A DNA stretch of 64,000 nucleotides from positions 20,362 through 84,361 of the forward strand of contig JAJFFO010000006.1 in the NCBI GenBank assembly GCA_021776615.1. Reading direction: 5' to 3'. The notes below the pieces were generated by a model. The model ran no database searches, was not told where the DNA came from, and saw only the letters and a program-made list of their open reading frames with translations. A program made the translations under genes and the position numbers. Each line of letters begins with the position of its first letter. Positions within the stretch are counted from its first letter, which is position 1. This DNA is from Robiginitomaculum sp. Lineage in GTDB: Bacteria; Pseudomonadota; Alphaproteobacteria; Caulobacterales; Maricaulaceae. Of this stretch, positions 47,850-57,501 are shown piece after piece.

Positions 47850-48185
47850 TTAGCCCAAAGGGTTAAAGCCGCTGGGCATCATGCTCGCCAACGGGCCAGC
47901 AAATTTGGTCATCTGTTCCTTGGCCAAATCATCAACTTTTCGCCGGGCGTCATTGATGGCGGCAACCACAAGGTCTTCCAGCACGGCCGCACCGTCTTCG
48001 CCATCGCTGATCAAGCTGGGGTCAATGCGAACTGCCCGTGCTTCGCCTTTGCCATTGAGGGTTACCCGCACCATGCCGCCGGCCGATTGGCCTTCGACCT
48101 CTTGGTCGGCAAGGCCTTGTTGGGCTTCGGCCAATTTTGCCTGCATTTCCTGTGCCTGGCGGACCAGACCGGCAATGTCTGTCAT
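47850..48185 (-). CDS. ybaB: YbaB/EbfC nucleoid-associated protein
   Basis: 111 residues, with VRQAQEMQAKLAEAQ at the N-terminus and VRVTLNGKGEARAVRIDPSLI in the core. It binds DNA as a tweezer-like dimer. It overlaps dnaX by 4 nt. In many bacteria recR follows; here the next gene is yebC and no recR is seen. Confidence 0.95.
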   Translation of the reverse strand: MTDIAGLVRQAQEMQAKLAEAQQGLADQEVEGQSAGGMVRVTLNGKGEARAVRIDPSLISDGEDGAAVLEDLVVAAINDARRKVDDLAKEQMTKFAGPLASMMPSGFNPLG

Positions 48186-50035
48186 GGTTTTTCTCCATTT
48201 GTTGCTTTTGGCTCGCGAATGCTGACAATTTTGGCACCGGGAAAGGCGTTCAAAATATCGCGCATTTGCGGGGATTGTTCGACTTGTTCGCGTATTTTGG
48301 CGGTATGCGCCTGCTTTTGTTCGGCCAGTGTTGGTGCGCCTTTAGCGTCGCCATCAAGGCTGATCAGCCAGGTCTCTCCGGTTTGATCGCGCAAAAACTT
48401 GGTCAATTGTTGGGTCAGGTCTGTCGGCGCATCGGGCTCCGGTTCAAACACAATTGCCCCTTGGCGAAAACTCACCAGCCGCACGCACCGGCGCACATGG
48501 GCGCACAATTGCATTTCGCGCCGTGCATTCAAAAGCGCCACTAAATCATCAAGATTTTGCAAGCGCGCCATCGGTTCTGAACTGCTCAGAGGCGCGGTTT
48601 CAAATTGCGGGGCGGCATCGGTATGGGCCATGGCTTGCGCGCCGGCTTGGGGGCTGCCGCCGGTATTGTGTGCCCGCGGCGCTGATGATGCGGTGCTGGG
48701 GGTTTCTGCGCCAGGTGTTGCCTCAGACGTTAAAGGTGCCTCTGGTGCAGGGTTTGAATCTGTCGGTACGCTTGAGGGCCCCTCGCGCAAAAGCTTTGCA
48801 GCCTCTTCCGGGCCGGGCAAGGCAATGGCCGCGCAAATGCGAATAAGGGCCATTTCCGCGGCGCTTAACGGGTCGGGGGCCAAGCGGGCTTCGTCGAGGG
48901 CTTTGAGCAGCATTTGCCAAAGCCGCGCCAATTGGCCAAGGCTTAAACTTGCGCCAATTTCGCGCACCAAAGCGGCGCTGTCGCCATATTCTTCCAGCGG
49001 TGCCGCATCACCCATGACGCTGGCGCGGGTGCAATGATGGCAGTGATCCAAAAGGTCGCGCAAAATAATTAGCGGGTCGGCCCCGGCATCGAACTGGCTT
49101 TGCAATTCGCCGCAGCAACCGGGCGCATCACCGCGTGCCGCCAAGGCAAAAAGGTCCAGCACCCGGGTGCGATCAGCCAGCCCCAACATCGTGCGCACTT
49201 CGTCGCCGGAGACTTGCGCTTTGCCTTCTTTTTGTACCAGCGCCTGATCCAATATCGACAGGGCGTCGCGGACAGACCCTTCTGCGGCGCGGGCAATCAG
49301 AGCTAGCCCGTCAGGCGCTATTTGTGCGCCCTCTTTTTCACAAATGTTTTGCAAATGCGCGATCAGCTGCTCGCGCCCGATACGCGCCAGATCAAAACGC
49401 TGGCAGCGCGATAATACGGTCACTGGTACTTTTCGAATTTCGGTGGTGGCGAAAATGAACTTGGCGTGGGGCGGCGGCTCTTCAAGGGTTTTCAACAAGG
49501 CATTGAAAGCCGAGGTCGACAACATGTGCACTTCGTCAATAATGTAAATTTTATAGCGCGCGGAAACCGGCGCATAGCGCACGCCTTCCAAGATTTCGCG
49601 AATGTCGTTAATGCCGGTGTGCGAGGCGGCATCCATCTCCATCACGTCCACATGACGCGAGGCAGCAATGGCGGCGCAGTGTACGCCTTGCGGGTTTAGG
49701 GTGATCGACGGCCCACTTTCGTCTTTGGCCGCGCCATCGACTTCGTAATTCAGCGCTCGGGCCAAAAGTCGCGCGGTGGTGGTTTTGCCAACCCCGCGCA
49801 CCCCGGTAAGCATAAACGCATGGGCGACCCGGCCAGTGGCAAAGGCATTGGTCAAGGTGCGCACCATCGGGTCCTGGCCAATAAGGTCTTCAAAGCATTG
49901 CGGACGATATTTGCGCGCCAACACCTGATAGTCCGCCTCACCAGCAATGGTTGGCAAATCTAGGCCGAGATCTGGGCCAGAATTGGGGCCGGGATCAGAA
50001 GCGTTGTCAGCGGGTGTAGAATCGGTGGGCATCAT
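48182..50035 (-). CDS. dnaX: DNA polymerase III subunits tau/gamma
   Basis: 617 residues. AAA+ core with GVRGVGKTTTARLL (Walker A, about 79), IDEVHMLS (Walker B), then domain III and a Pro/Ala-rich linker (about 430-510) before the C-terminal tau domain. It loads the sliding clamp and couples the polymerases. The four zinc cysteines of E. coli tau are missing; only GVHCAA keeps one, as is common in alphaproteobacteria. No frameshift heptamer was searched for beyond reading by eye. The SRP RNA lies immediately upstream. Confidence 0.97.
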   Translation of the reverse strand: MMPTDSTPADNASDPGPNSGPDLGLDLPTIAGEADYQVLARKYRPQCFEDLIGQDPMVRTLTNAFATGRVAHAFMLTGVRGVGKTTTARLLARALNYEVDGAAKDESGPSITLNPQGVHCAAIAASRHVDVMEMDAASHTGINDIREILEGVRYAPVSARYKIYIIDEVHMLSTSAFNALLKTLEEPPPHAKFIFATTEIRKVPVTVLSRCQRFDLARIGREQLIAHLQNICEKEGAQIAPDGLALIARAAEGSVRDALSILDQALVQKEGKAQVSGDEVRTMLGLADRTRVLDLFALAARGDAPGCCGELQSQFDAGADPLIILRDLLDHCHHCTRASVMGDAAPLEEYGDSAALVREIGASLSLGQLARLWQMLLKALDEARLAPDPLSAAEMALIRICAAIALPGPEEAAKLLREGPSSVPTDSNPAPEAPLTSEATPGAETPSTASSAPRAHNTGGSPQAGAQAMAHTDAAPQFETAPLSSSEPMARLQNLDDLVALLNARREMQLCAHVRRCVRLVSFRQGAIVFEPEPDAPTDLTQQLTKFLRDQTGETWLISLDGDAKGAPTLAEQKQAHTAKIREQVEQSPQMRDILNAFPGAKIVSIREPKATNGEKP

Positions 50036-50102
50036 AGAGGCACAATAGCGCGAGGCGTTGGTGCGCGCCAGCAGCAGACGGTGAAATGCACATGGATAAA
50101 GT

Positions 50103-50195
50103 GGAGACTGAACAACAACCCGCGAAAATCTCGTTACGGCTGCTTCCTTCCGGATCTGACCGGGTTGGCGAGGAACACGTCCGCTGCCAGCCTCC
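50103..50195 (-). ncRNA. ffs: signal recognition particle RNA (4.5S)
   Basis: The minus strand contains the universal SRP domain IV motif, TCCGGAAGGAAGCAGCC, near 50152-50136. It lies inside a long hairpin whose terminal stem pairs GGAGGCTGG (50195-50187) with the last bases TCAGTCTCC ending at 50103. About 93 nt, the small bacterial form. It binds Ffh for co-translational membrane targeting. A TATAGT at 50208-50203 sits 7 nt upstream as -10 box. Confidence 0.95.
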
Positions 50196-50395
50196 GCGGC
50201 GGACTATATCAGGCCGCAACACGAAGAAAACCAAACCAACGTGCGAAAAACAGTTGGCAGGTCTGGAAATGCTCTTCGTGTTGGCGGTTATGTGTATAAC
50301 AACTTTGTCACTTGCGTGCAGCGACGGAAAAGCCAACATTGCGCCGTTAAAGATATAAGCTGATATCTATCGCGAAGATTTGCAGGATTTATAGA

Positions 50396-51889
50396 ATGAA
50401 ACGCACACCATTAATCGCCCTTGGCGGGGTAATTTTGCTTGCCGTCCTAGTTATGTTTTTTATGCGCGGGCGCGGCGCCAGCGCCAATGGCGAATATGAG
50501 ATAGAGACCGCTAAGGTCAGTCGCGGCGATGTCGCGCGCATTGTCTCGGCCTCGGGTGCGGTGCGGGCACTGACCACTGTAGAGGTAGGTTCCCAGCTTT
50601 CTGGTCAGGTGGTTGAGCTGTATGCGGACTTTAATTCTGTAGTGACGGAAAATCAGGTGGTCGCACGCATTGATCCGCAAACCTTTGCTACCCGCGTGCA
50701 ACAGGCGGAGGCTGATCTTTTAAGCGCCGATGCTAATGTCGCCGTTCAGCGAGCGTCTATTTCGCGCGCCGACGCAACATTGGCGCAGGCGCAAAAGGAC
50801 TTTCAGCGCCAAGAGGAATTGCTAAAAGAAGACGCGATCTCGCAAGCTCTGTTTGATGGGACTGAGCGGCAATTGGCGGTGGCCCATGCCGATGTCGCCT
50901 TGGCCAAGGCGCAGCTTCAAAACGCACAGGCTAATCGGTCGCAACGCATTGCTGCGCTGGAAACCGCGAATGTGGATTTACGGCGCACTTATATTCGCTC
51001 GCCGATTAATGGCGTGGTCATTGAGCGCTCTATTGATGTTGGGCAGACCGTTGCGGCGTCTTTTTCCGCACCGGTGCTGTTTCGCATTGCCCAAGACCTT
51101 GGCGATATTCGCATTGATGCGGCGGTGGTCGAAGCCGATATTGGCGGTATTGATGCGGGCGACAAAACTGTGTTCACCGTTGACGCCTATCCCGATGATG
51201 AATTTGTTGGCGAAGTGGAGCAGGTTCGCCTCGCGGCCACGGAATTGCAAAATGTCGTGACCTATACGGTGGTTATCGCGGCGGAAAACCCGGGGGCGAA
51301 ATTGCTGCCTGGCATGACCGCTAATGTGGAAATCACCGCTGATAAGCGTGAAGGGGCGTTGCGCATTGCCAGCAGCGCTTTGCGGTTTTCGCCACCAAAA
51401 AATGGCCCACCGGTTGAAGCCCGCGAAAATGGCCAAGGTCGAGGTCAAGGTGGGCCCGGCGGCGGGCAAGGCAGGGGTGGGCAAGGCGGTTTTGGCCAGC
51501 AATTTGCCTCGCTTGGCGTAAGTGCAGACGTGCAAAAGGCCATTGGCACTGACATGCAAAAGGAATTTCAGGTGTTTCAGCAATTGGCGCAAAATCCTGG
51601 CGCTCAATTTGACCGCAATGGCCTGCGCAAACGGCGTCAGGCCATGGTGGAGCGGGTCTTGAAACGCCATTTGACCACGGAGCAATTTTCGACATGGCAA
51701 AAGCAGCAAGCGGCCAATGCGACGATAAAGCGCGTGCAGGCATGGCGCGAGAATGAACGCGGCGCGTTAACGCAAAGCACTTTGGTGCTTGGCCTTGACG
51801 ATGGGGAGAATGTCGAAATTCTGCGCGGTGCAGAGGAGGGCGATGAATTTGTCGCCCGGGTACGCGTAAAGGTGAGCGACGACAGTTAA
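50396..51889 (+). CDS. MacA-like periplasmic adaptor with an inserted domain
   Basis: 497 residues against about 371 in E. coli MacA. An N-terminal membrane anchor (about 5-22), lipoyl half motifs (VEVGSQLSGQVVELYADFNS), a coiled-coil hairpin (about 100-190), and a beta-barrel region precede an unusual insert. Residues about 345-365 are Gly/Gln-rich (GQGRGQGGPGGGQGRGG), and about 366-450 are charged helices with LTTEQFSTWQKQQ, resembling the LTxxQ motif of Spy/CpxP proteins. The membrane-proximal end (about 455-497) follows. It links the MacB pump to the TolC-like channel encoded next. Confidence 0.9.
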   Translation: MKRTPLIALGGVILLAVLVMFFMRGRGASANGEYEIETAKVSRGDVARIVSASGAVRALTTVEVGSQLSGQVVELYADFNSVVTENQVVARIDPQTFATRVQQAEADLLSADANVAVQRASISRADATLAQAQKDFQRQEELLKEDAISQALFDGTERQLAVAHADVALAKAQLQNAQANRSQRIAALETANVDLRRTYIRSPINGVVIERSIDVGQTVAASFSAPVLFRIAQDLGDIRIDAAVVEADIGGIDAGDKTVFTVDAYPDDEFVGEVEQVRLAATELQNVVTYTVVIAAENPGAKLLPGMTANVEITADKREGALRIASSALRFSPPKNGPPVEARENGQGRGQGGPGGGQGRGGQGGFGQQFASLGVSADVQKAIGTDMQKEFQVFQQLAQNPGAQFDRNGLRKRRQAMVERVLKRHLTTEQFSTWQKQQAANATIKRVQAWRENERGALTQSTLVLGLDDGENVEILRGAEEGDEFVARVRVKVSDDS

Positions 51890-52588
51890 ATGGCTCAAAA
51901 TCCGTATATTATTGAGGCGCACCAGCTTACTAAAATCTACACCATGGGCGATCAACAGGTTCATGCCCTTCGCGGTGTGGATCTGGCGATTGAACGTGGT
52001 GAGTTTACCGCCATTATGGGCCCGTCAGGATCGGGTAAGTCGACCTTGATGAACCTTATCGGCGCGTTGGACCAGCCAAGTGGCGGCGAATTACTGATTG
52101 AAGGCCACGCGCTTTCGACCATGAATGGCGCGCAATTGGCAGATTTGCGTAACCGGACATTGGGGTTTGTGTTTCAGCAATTTAACCTCTTGCCGCGGGC
52201 GGACGCCCTGCAAAACGTCAAATTGCCATTGCGCTATGCACGCCATGATATTGGTGATGCGGATGCGCGATCACGCGAATGCCTTAAACTGGTGGGCTTG
52301 GAGGGACGCATGGATCACCGCCCGGCGCAATTGTCCGGCGGCCAGCAGCAACGCGTCGCCATTGCCCGGGCGCTCGCTAACCGGCCCCAAATTATATTGG
52401 CCGATGAGCCAACCGGTGCCTTGGACACTAAGACGTCAGAAGATATAATGAAATTATTGGTCGAGTTAAATGCTTCGGGTATTACCATCATTCTGGTCAC
52501 CCACGAGCCTGAAGTGGCGGCATTTGCCAGCCGGCAAATTCATTTTCGCGATGGCTTGATTGAAAGCGATGAGAGGTCCGGATCATGA
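51890..52588 (+). CDS. MacB-type ABC transporter ATP-binding protein
   Basis: 232 residues, a stand-alone ATPase of the LolD/MacB branch: Walker A GPSGSGKSTLMN (about 44-55), signature LSGGQQQRVAIARAL and Walker B ILADEPTGALD. In E. coli MacB this domain is fused to the permease; here they are separate. It starts at the base after the adaptor's stop codon and overlaps the permease gene by 4 nt. Confidence 0.95.
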   Translation: MAQNPYIIEAHQLTKIYTMGDQQVHALRGVDLAIERGEFTAIMGPSGSGKSTLMNLIGALDQPSGGELLIEGHALSTMNGAQLADLRNRTLGFVFQQFNLLPRADALQNVKLPLRYARHDIGDADARSRECLKLVGLEGRMDHRPAQLSGGQQQRVAIARALANRPQIILADEPTGALDTKTSEDIMKLLVELNASGITIILVTHEPEVAAFASRQIHFRDGLIESDERSGS

Positions 52589-53814
52589 AATTTACCGTTG
52601 CTATAGCCTCGGCGATTGAAGCGCTAACCGCCAATGTATTGCGCAGTTTTTTGACGATGTTGGGCATTATCATTGGTGTTGCCTCGGTAATGATAATGAT
52701 GGCCATGGGCGCTGGCGCAAAAGCGCAAATTGAAGCGCAGATTTCGGCTTTGGGCGCCTCAACCCTGACCCTGCGCCCGGGCGCTACGCGGCGCGGCGGT
52801 GTCTCGCAGGGCGCTGGTGCATCGACACCGTTTACCGAGGATGATCTGGTGGTTTTGCTGGACCTGCCGTTTGTGCAGGCAGTGGACGGTCAGATCAATG
52901 GCGGGGTTACCGCGGTTTCGGGGCAAACCAATTGGTCAACCCAACTCATCGGGACAAATCCCGGCTATTTCGAGGTGCAAAATCTGGAAGCCACCCAAGG
53001 CAGGGTATTTACCGAACGCGAAGCCCGCACTGGCGCAGCGGTGGCGGTTATAGGGCTTTCCGTGGTCAAGGAATTGTTTGATGGCATTGATCCGCTGGGG
53101 CAACGCTTCCGGGTCAATAGTGTGCCGGTAACCGTTATTGGCGTTTTGCAAGAACGCGGGCAAAGCAGTTTTGGTCAGGACCGTGATGATGTGGTGATCT
53201 TGCCAATATCAACCGCGCGTAACCGCATTATCGGGGCGCACCCGACTACCTCCAAACACGTTTCGCGCATCGAAGTTATGGTTGCCGATGGCTATGACAT
53301 GGCCACCGCGCAAAGTGATCTGGAAGAGTATATGCGCGAGCGACGACGGATTAAGCCCGGTGCCTCTGATAATTTTCGGATTTTCAATATTGCCGATTTT
53401 GTTCGTGCACGTTCGGCTACCCAACAAACCATGGGCATATTATTGGCCTTTATGGCCGGGGTTGCGCTTTTTGTTGGTGGTGTCGGCGTGATGAATATTA
53501 TGTTGGTTTCAGTGACTGAGCGCACCCGCGAGATCGGCCTGCGCATGGCGCTTGGTGCGCGTGGCACCGACATTATGGCGCAATTTCTGACCGAGGCAGT
53601 GGTCCTGTGTGGCACGGGTGGTTTGATCGGTGTCGCGCTTGGGTTTGGCGGTGCCTGGGTGGCCGCGAAGACCGGTGATTGGACCATGTCATTAAGCGTG
53701 CAAATTACCCTGATGTCGTTTGGTGCTGCCGCGGCCGTCGGTGTGTTTTTTGGTTATTTCCCTGCTCGGCGTGCTGCCCAGCTCAACCCTATTGATGCGT
53801 TACGTTATGATTAA
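52585..53814 (+). CDS. MacB-type ABC transporter permease
   Basis: 409 residues with one N-terminal membrane segment (LRSFLTMLGIIIGVASVMIMMAMG), a large periplasmic domain (about 50-285) and three C-terminal segments. VSVTERTREIGLRMALGAR is the FtsX-domain cytoplasmic motif that contacts the ATPase. It mechanically drives efflux of a substrate from the periplasm through the adaptor and TolC-like channel. The substrate is unknown. Confidence 0.94.
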   Translation: MKFTVAIASAIEALTANVLRSFLTMLGIIIGVASVMIMMAMGAGAKAQIEAQISALGASTLTLRPGATRRGGVSQGAGASTPFTEDDLVVLLDLPFVQAVDGQINGGVTAVSGQTNWSTQLIGTNPGYFEVQNLEATQGRVFTEREARTGAAVAVIGLSVVKELFDGIDPLGQRFRVNSVPVTVIGVLQERGQSSFGQDRDDVVILPISTARNRIIGAHPTTSKHVSRIEVMVADGYDMATAQSDLEEYMRERRRIKPGASDNFRIFNIADFVRARSATQQTMGILLAFMAGVALFVGGVGVMNIMLVSVTERTREIGLRMALGARGTDIMAQFLTEAVVLCGTGGLIGVALGFGGAWVAAKTGDWTMSLSVQITLMSFGAAAAVGVFFGYFPARRAAQLNPIDALRYD

Positions 53815-55180
53815 AATCCATGTTCTCGGGTCGGCTATGGCCCTCACTCTAACGGCCTGTGCTTATCATGCGCCGAACACGACGATAAAAAGCGCAATGG
53901 ATGGCCAGACGGCCACACCGCAAACCTGGTCGCAAGACGCGATTGGGCAGGCCATTGGTGGTAATTGGCTCGATGATTTTAACGATCAGCATTTATCGGC
54001 ATTGGTTGTGGAAGCGATTAATGCCAATCGTGACATCCAAATCGCTGCCGATAATGTCGCCCGTGCCGGTGCCTTTTTGCGCCAATCGCGCGCGGCTTTG
54101 CTGCCCAGTATCACCGCCAATGCGTCAGCCAATGAAACTGGCGCGCTTGGTGGTGGCACCGCATCGCGCACGGCGTTAAGCGCTGGCTTGGGGGCCAGTT
54201 GGGAAGCCGATATTTGGGGCGAGTTGTCGGCGGGAAAAGCGGCCTCGGCGGCGGATTTGTTCGCCAGCGAAGCAAGGTTGCAAGCGGCGCGACTGTCGTT
54301 GGCCGCACAGGTAGCGCGGGCGTATTTTCTTGGCATTGAATCCAAACTGCAAATTGATCTCAGCGCCGCGACACTAAAGGCGCAAGAAGAGACATTAAGC
54401 ATTGTCCAGGCACGCAAGGATGCGGGCTTTTCGGCCCGCCAGGATTTGGTGCTCGCCACGTCGGACGTTGCCAGTGCCCGCGATAATTTAAGCGCGGCGC
54501 GCAATGCGCATCGCGATGCCCTGCGCGCATTGCAGCTTTTATTGTGGCGCTATCCGGATGCCAATGTTGATCTTACCAATGTTTTGCCTGATCACCCGCA
54601 ACCAATTCCAGCCGGCACACCAACCGAGTTGTTGCAACGCCGACCGGATGTCTTGGCGGCAGATGCAGATGTGCGCGCCGCGTTTGCCCTCACCGCACGG
54701 GCCAAGGCCGACCGTTGGCCAAGCCTGAATTTATCGAGCAGTTTGACCGGCGCGGCACCCAATGTCAGTGATCTGTTTGATGGGCCAAATCTGGCGCTTA
54801 ATATCGGTGCGCGTTTGGTCGCGCCTTTGTTTGATGGCGGCCTGCGCCGGGCACAAATCGACGTCGCCAAGGCCAGTCAGAGGCAGGCTTTGGCCCGTTA
54901 TGGGCAAAGTGTGCTTAATGCTTTTGCCGGCGTAGAGGGCGGGCTGGATCGCTGGCGGACCTTGCAAGAGCGCGGCGGTTATCTGGTGGTTGCCGAAGAC
55001 GCCGCCAATGAGACGCTGCGGCTGGCGCAATTGCGTTATCAGGCTGGCGAGAGTGATTTATTGGACGTGCTGACCTTGCGCCAACGTGCCTTTGGCACCA
55101 GTCGCGCGCGTTTGGCTAATCAGCGTGCCCGCCTTGATGCGCGCCTTGATCTTTATCTGGCCCTTGGCGGTAATTTTTAG
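53807..55180 (+). CDS. NodT/TolC-family outer membrane lipoprotein
   Basis: 457 residues with a lipoprotein signal (LTLTACAY, Cys about residue 17) and two outer membrane efflux protein repeats with long helical hairpins. GTPTELLQRRPDVLAADADVRAAFALTARAKADRWPSL (about 268-305, by position) is the typical OEP motif. It forms the outer membrane channel for the MacA/MacB exporter. ATG 53807 overlaps the permease gene by 8 nt; an upstream extension in that gene's frame is not used. Confidence 0.93.
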   Translation: MIKIHVLGSAMALTLTACAYHAPNTTIKSAMDGQTATPQTWSQDAIGQAIGGNWLDDFNDQHLSALVVEAINANRDIQIAADNVARAGAFLRQSRAALLPSITANASANETGALGGGTASRTALSAGLGASWEADIWGELSAGKAASAADLFASEARLQAARLSLAAQVARAYFLGIESKLQIDLSAATLKAQEETLSIVQARKDAGFSARQDLVLATSDVASARDNLSAARNAHRDALRALQLLLWRYPDANVDLTNVLPDHPQPIPAGTPTELLQRRPDVLAADADVRAAFALTARAKADRWPSLNLSSSLTGAAPNVSDLFDGPNLALNIGARLVAPLFDGGLRRAQIDVAKASQRQALARYGQSVLNAFAGVEGGLDRWRTLQERGGYLVVAEDAANETLRLAQLRYQAGESDLLDVLTLRQRAFGTSRARLANQRARLDARLDLYLALGGNF

Positions 55181-55190
55181 AGCATATTGC

Positions 55191-55218
55191 TTGTACCTGT
55201 GCGCTAAGCCTTTATAAA
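55191..55218 (+). promoter_or_regulatory. candidate sigma70 promoter of the nucleoside transporter
   Basis: TTGTAC (55191-55196) and TATAAA (55213-55218) with a 16-bp spacer, ending about 35 nt before the start codon at 55254. Confidence 0.45.
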
Positions 55219-55253
55219 ACTTGATAACAAATAAATTAGGGGAGTGGTGGGGC

Positions 55254-56486
55254 ATGTTAATCAGCGCTGTTGGTATTGTTGTTCTGTTGGGCATTGCCGT
55301 TTTGCTTTCGGACAATCGCAGAAAAATTAGATTTCGGGTTGTTGCGGCCGCTTTTGCTTTACAGGCGGCGATTGCGTTTTTTGTGCTCTACACCCCTTTT
55401 GGCAAAGACGTGCTGCAAGGCATGTCCAACGGCGTGCAATTGGTAATTAATTACTCCAATCACGGCATTGAATTTGTGTTTAATGATTTGGCCACCGACA
55501 AGTTTGGGTGGGTTTTTGCCATTCGCGTATTGCCGGTAATCATCTTTATCGGTGCGCTTACAGCGGTGCTTTATCATTTGGGCATTATGCAATGGGTGGT
55601 GCGCATTCTGGGCGGTGCTCTACGGTTTATTACCGGCACAACGCGGGTCGAAAGCCTGTGTGCGTCGGCCAATGTATTTTTGGGACAAACGGAAGCGCCT
55701 TTGGTTATTCGCCCCTATGTGCCCGGCCTTACCAATAATCAGCTGTTTACGGTGATGGTGTCTGGTCTGGCTTCGGTCTCTGGCGCAATACTCGCTGGTT
55801 ATGCCAGCCTCGGTGTCGATATCGAATACCTCATTGCCGCGAGTTTTATGGCCGCTCCTGGTGGCATACTGATGGCCAAAATCATCAATCCTGATGTTGG
55901 TCCGGTTGAAGACAACGATGTTGAGCTTGTTGAAGCCAAGGATGAAGAAACAGAACGCCCAGCAAATGTGATTGATGCGGCAGCAACAGGCGCAGCCGAA
56001 GGGCTACGTCTGGCCGCTAATATTGGTGCCATGCTGATTGCCTTTGTCGCGCTTATTTATCTCATCAATGGCATTTTTAGCGGTATTGGTGGTCTGTTCG
56101 GTTTTGAAGAACTGACCATGAATTTGATTTTGGGCTATATGTTTGCGCCGTTAATGTTTGTTATGGGCGTCCCGTGGAGTGAAGCCATGGCGGCGGGCGA
56201 CCTGATTGGGCAAAAATTGGTGCTCAATGAGTTCTTCGCTTATGCCAGCTTGCAACAAGTGCAAGATACACTCAGCCCGCATACGGTCATGGTCGTCACC
56301 TTCGCGCTGTGTGGTTTTGCCAATTTATCGTCTCTGGGCATTTTGCTGGGTGGTTTGGGCGGTATCGCGCCAGAACGCCGCGGCGATATTTCGCGCATGG
56401 GCCTTAAAGCTATCGCCGCCGGTTCCTTGTCAAATTTGATGAGTGCCGCATTGGCTTCGTTGATAGTAACACCGGCAATGCTGTAG
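55254..56486 (+). CDS. concentrative nucleoside transporter (CNT/NupC family)
   Basis: 410 residues. About ten membrane segments; GQTEAPLVIRPYVPGLT (about 142-158) and the ALCGFANLSSLGILLGGLGGIAPERR C-terminal motif (about 353-378) are CNT signatures. It imports nucleosides with H+ or Na+. It is 8 kb from the purine catabolism genes and is the only nucleoside/base importer in the window, so a supply link is possible but unproven. GGGGAG/GGTGGGGC precedes ATG 55254; a TTG upstream at 55221 is not used. Confidence 0.93.
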   Translation: MLISAVGIVVLLGIAVLLSDNRRKIRFRVVAAAFALQAAIAFFVLYTPFGKDVLQGMSNGVQLVINYSNHGIEFVFNDLATDKFGWVFAIRVLPVIIFIGALTAVLYHLGIMQWVVRILGGALRFITGTTRVESLCASANVFLGQTEAPLVIRPYVPGLTNNQLFTVMVSGLASVSGAILAGYASLGVDIEYLIAASFMAAPGGILMAKIINPDVGPVEDNDVELVEAKDEETERPANVIDAAATGAAEGLRLAANIGAMLIAFVALIYLINGIFSGIGGLFGFEELTMNLILGYMFAPLMFVMGVPWSEAMAAGDLIGQKLVLNEFFAYASLQQVQDTLSPHTVMVVTFALCGFANLSSLGILLGGLGGIAPERRGDISRMGLKAIAAGSLSNLMSAALASLIVTPAML

Positions 56487-56496
56487 ACGGCGTACT

Positions 56497-57501
56497 TTAT
56501 TCCACCTGAAACGGGCGCGATAGCAGGCCTTCTATTGCTGCATCTATGCCGATTTTGTCGCTCAAAATAGCGGCTAATGCCTCGCTAATTGGCATATCAA
56601 TGTCTTCACGCTGGGCCAAAGCGGTTAAGGCCGGGGCAGTTGCTGCACCCTCAATAATACCGCCGCCGCGAGCATTAATCTGCGCCATGCTCTGGCCTTT
56701 GCCCAATGCCAGACCGCAGGACATATTGCGCGATTGCTCGGACGAGCAGGTCAGCACCAAATCGCCAAGGCCGCAAAGTCCGCGCAGGGTTTCGGGCATC
56801 GCCCCCAATGCTATGCCCAAACGGGTCATCTCGGCAAAGCCGCGCGTGATAAGCGCGGCGTGGGCGCTTTTTCCCAGTTCGCGGCCCAGCACAATGCCGC
56901 AGGCAATGGCCAAAACATTTTTCACCGCGCCGCCAATTTCAGCACCAATGATATCTGATGCCAGGTACGGGCGAAAACTGCGCGTGCCAATGGCGTTCAT
57001 TAATACCCGCCCCAAGGCCGGATCTGAACAAGCCAGAGTTACCGCCGTGGGCAGGCCTTTGACCACATCAGCGGCAAAACTTGGGCCTGACAATACCGCC
57101 GGAATGGCGTGCGGTACGGTCTGTTCCAATACTTCGCTCATGAACTGCATGCTGTTTTGCTCTATGCCTTTGGAGCATAGCAGCATCGGCGTGCCTTCGG
57201 CGATGTGTGGGGCTAAATCAGTCAATACCGCGCGGGTAAATTGCGCCGGTGTGACCACCAAAATAATATCGGTCCGGGCGGCTTTTTCCAGATCCGATGA
57301 GGCGCTAATGGTTGGCAGCAATTTGGCGCCCGGTAAAAACCGCTTATTCTCGTGATCGCTTTCAATGCTTTGCACCACATCGGCCTCGCGCGCCCACAAA
57401 TGCACCTGCCGCCCGGCACTGGCACAGGTTTGAGCCAAAGCCGTGCCCCACGCGCCGCCGCCAATAACGCTGACCCGATCCATCTGTGCAGATTTACTCA
57501 T
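56497..57501 (-). CDS. gpsA: NAD(P)H-dependent glycerol-3-phosphate dehydrogenase
   Basis: 334 residues. Rossmann [15 protein letters not shown] at the start, CSKGIEQ (about 110), [11 protein letters not shown], and the catalytic lysine in [13 protein letters not shown] (about 195) are present. It makes sn-glycerol 3-phosphate for phospholipid synthesis. Its ATG overlaps the tsaD stop by 4 nt. No acyltransferase is adjacent. Confidence 0.97.
   Translation of the reverse strand: MSKSAQMDRVSVIGGGAWGTALAQTCASAGRQVHLWAREADVVQSIESDHENKRFLPGAKLLPTISASSDLEKAARTDIILVVTPAQFTRAVLTDLAPHIAEGTPMLLCSKGIEQNSMQFMSEVLEQTVPHAIPAVLSGPSFAADVVKGLPTAVTLACSDPALGRVLMNAIGTRSFRPYLASDIIGAEIGGAVKNVLAIACGIVLGRELGKSAHAALITRGFAEMTRLGIALGAMPETLRGLCGLGDLVLTCSSEQSRNMSCGLALGKGQSMAQINARGGGIIEGAATAPALTALAQREDIDMPISEALAAILSDKIGIDAAIEGLLSRPFQVE

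Noticed and set aside
47009..50035. Expected recR next to ybaB and dnaX
   Set aside because: The gene downstream of ybaB is a clear yebC; no RecR zinc or Toprim motif is present in the window.
48182..50035. Loss of the zinc-binding cysteines in DnaX as a novelty
   Set aside because: Only one of the usual four cysteines remains, but this is common for alphaproteobacterial tau subunits, so it is lineage-typical.
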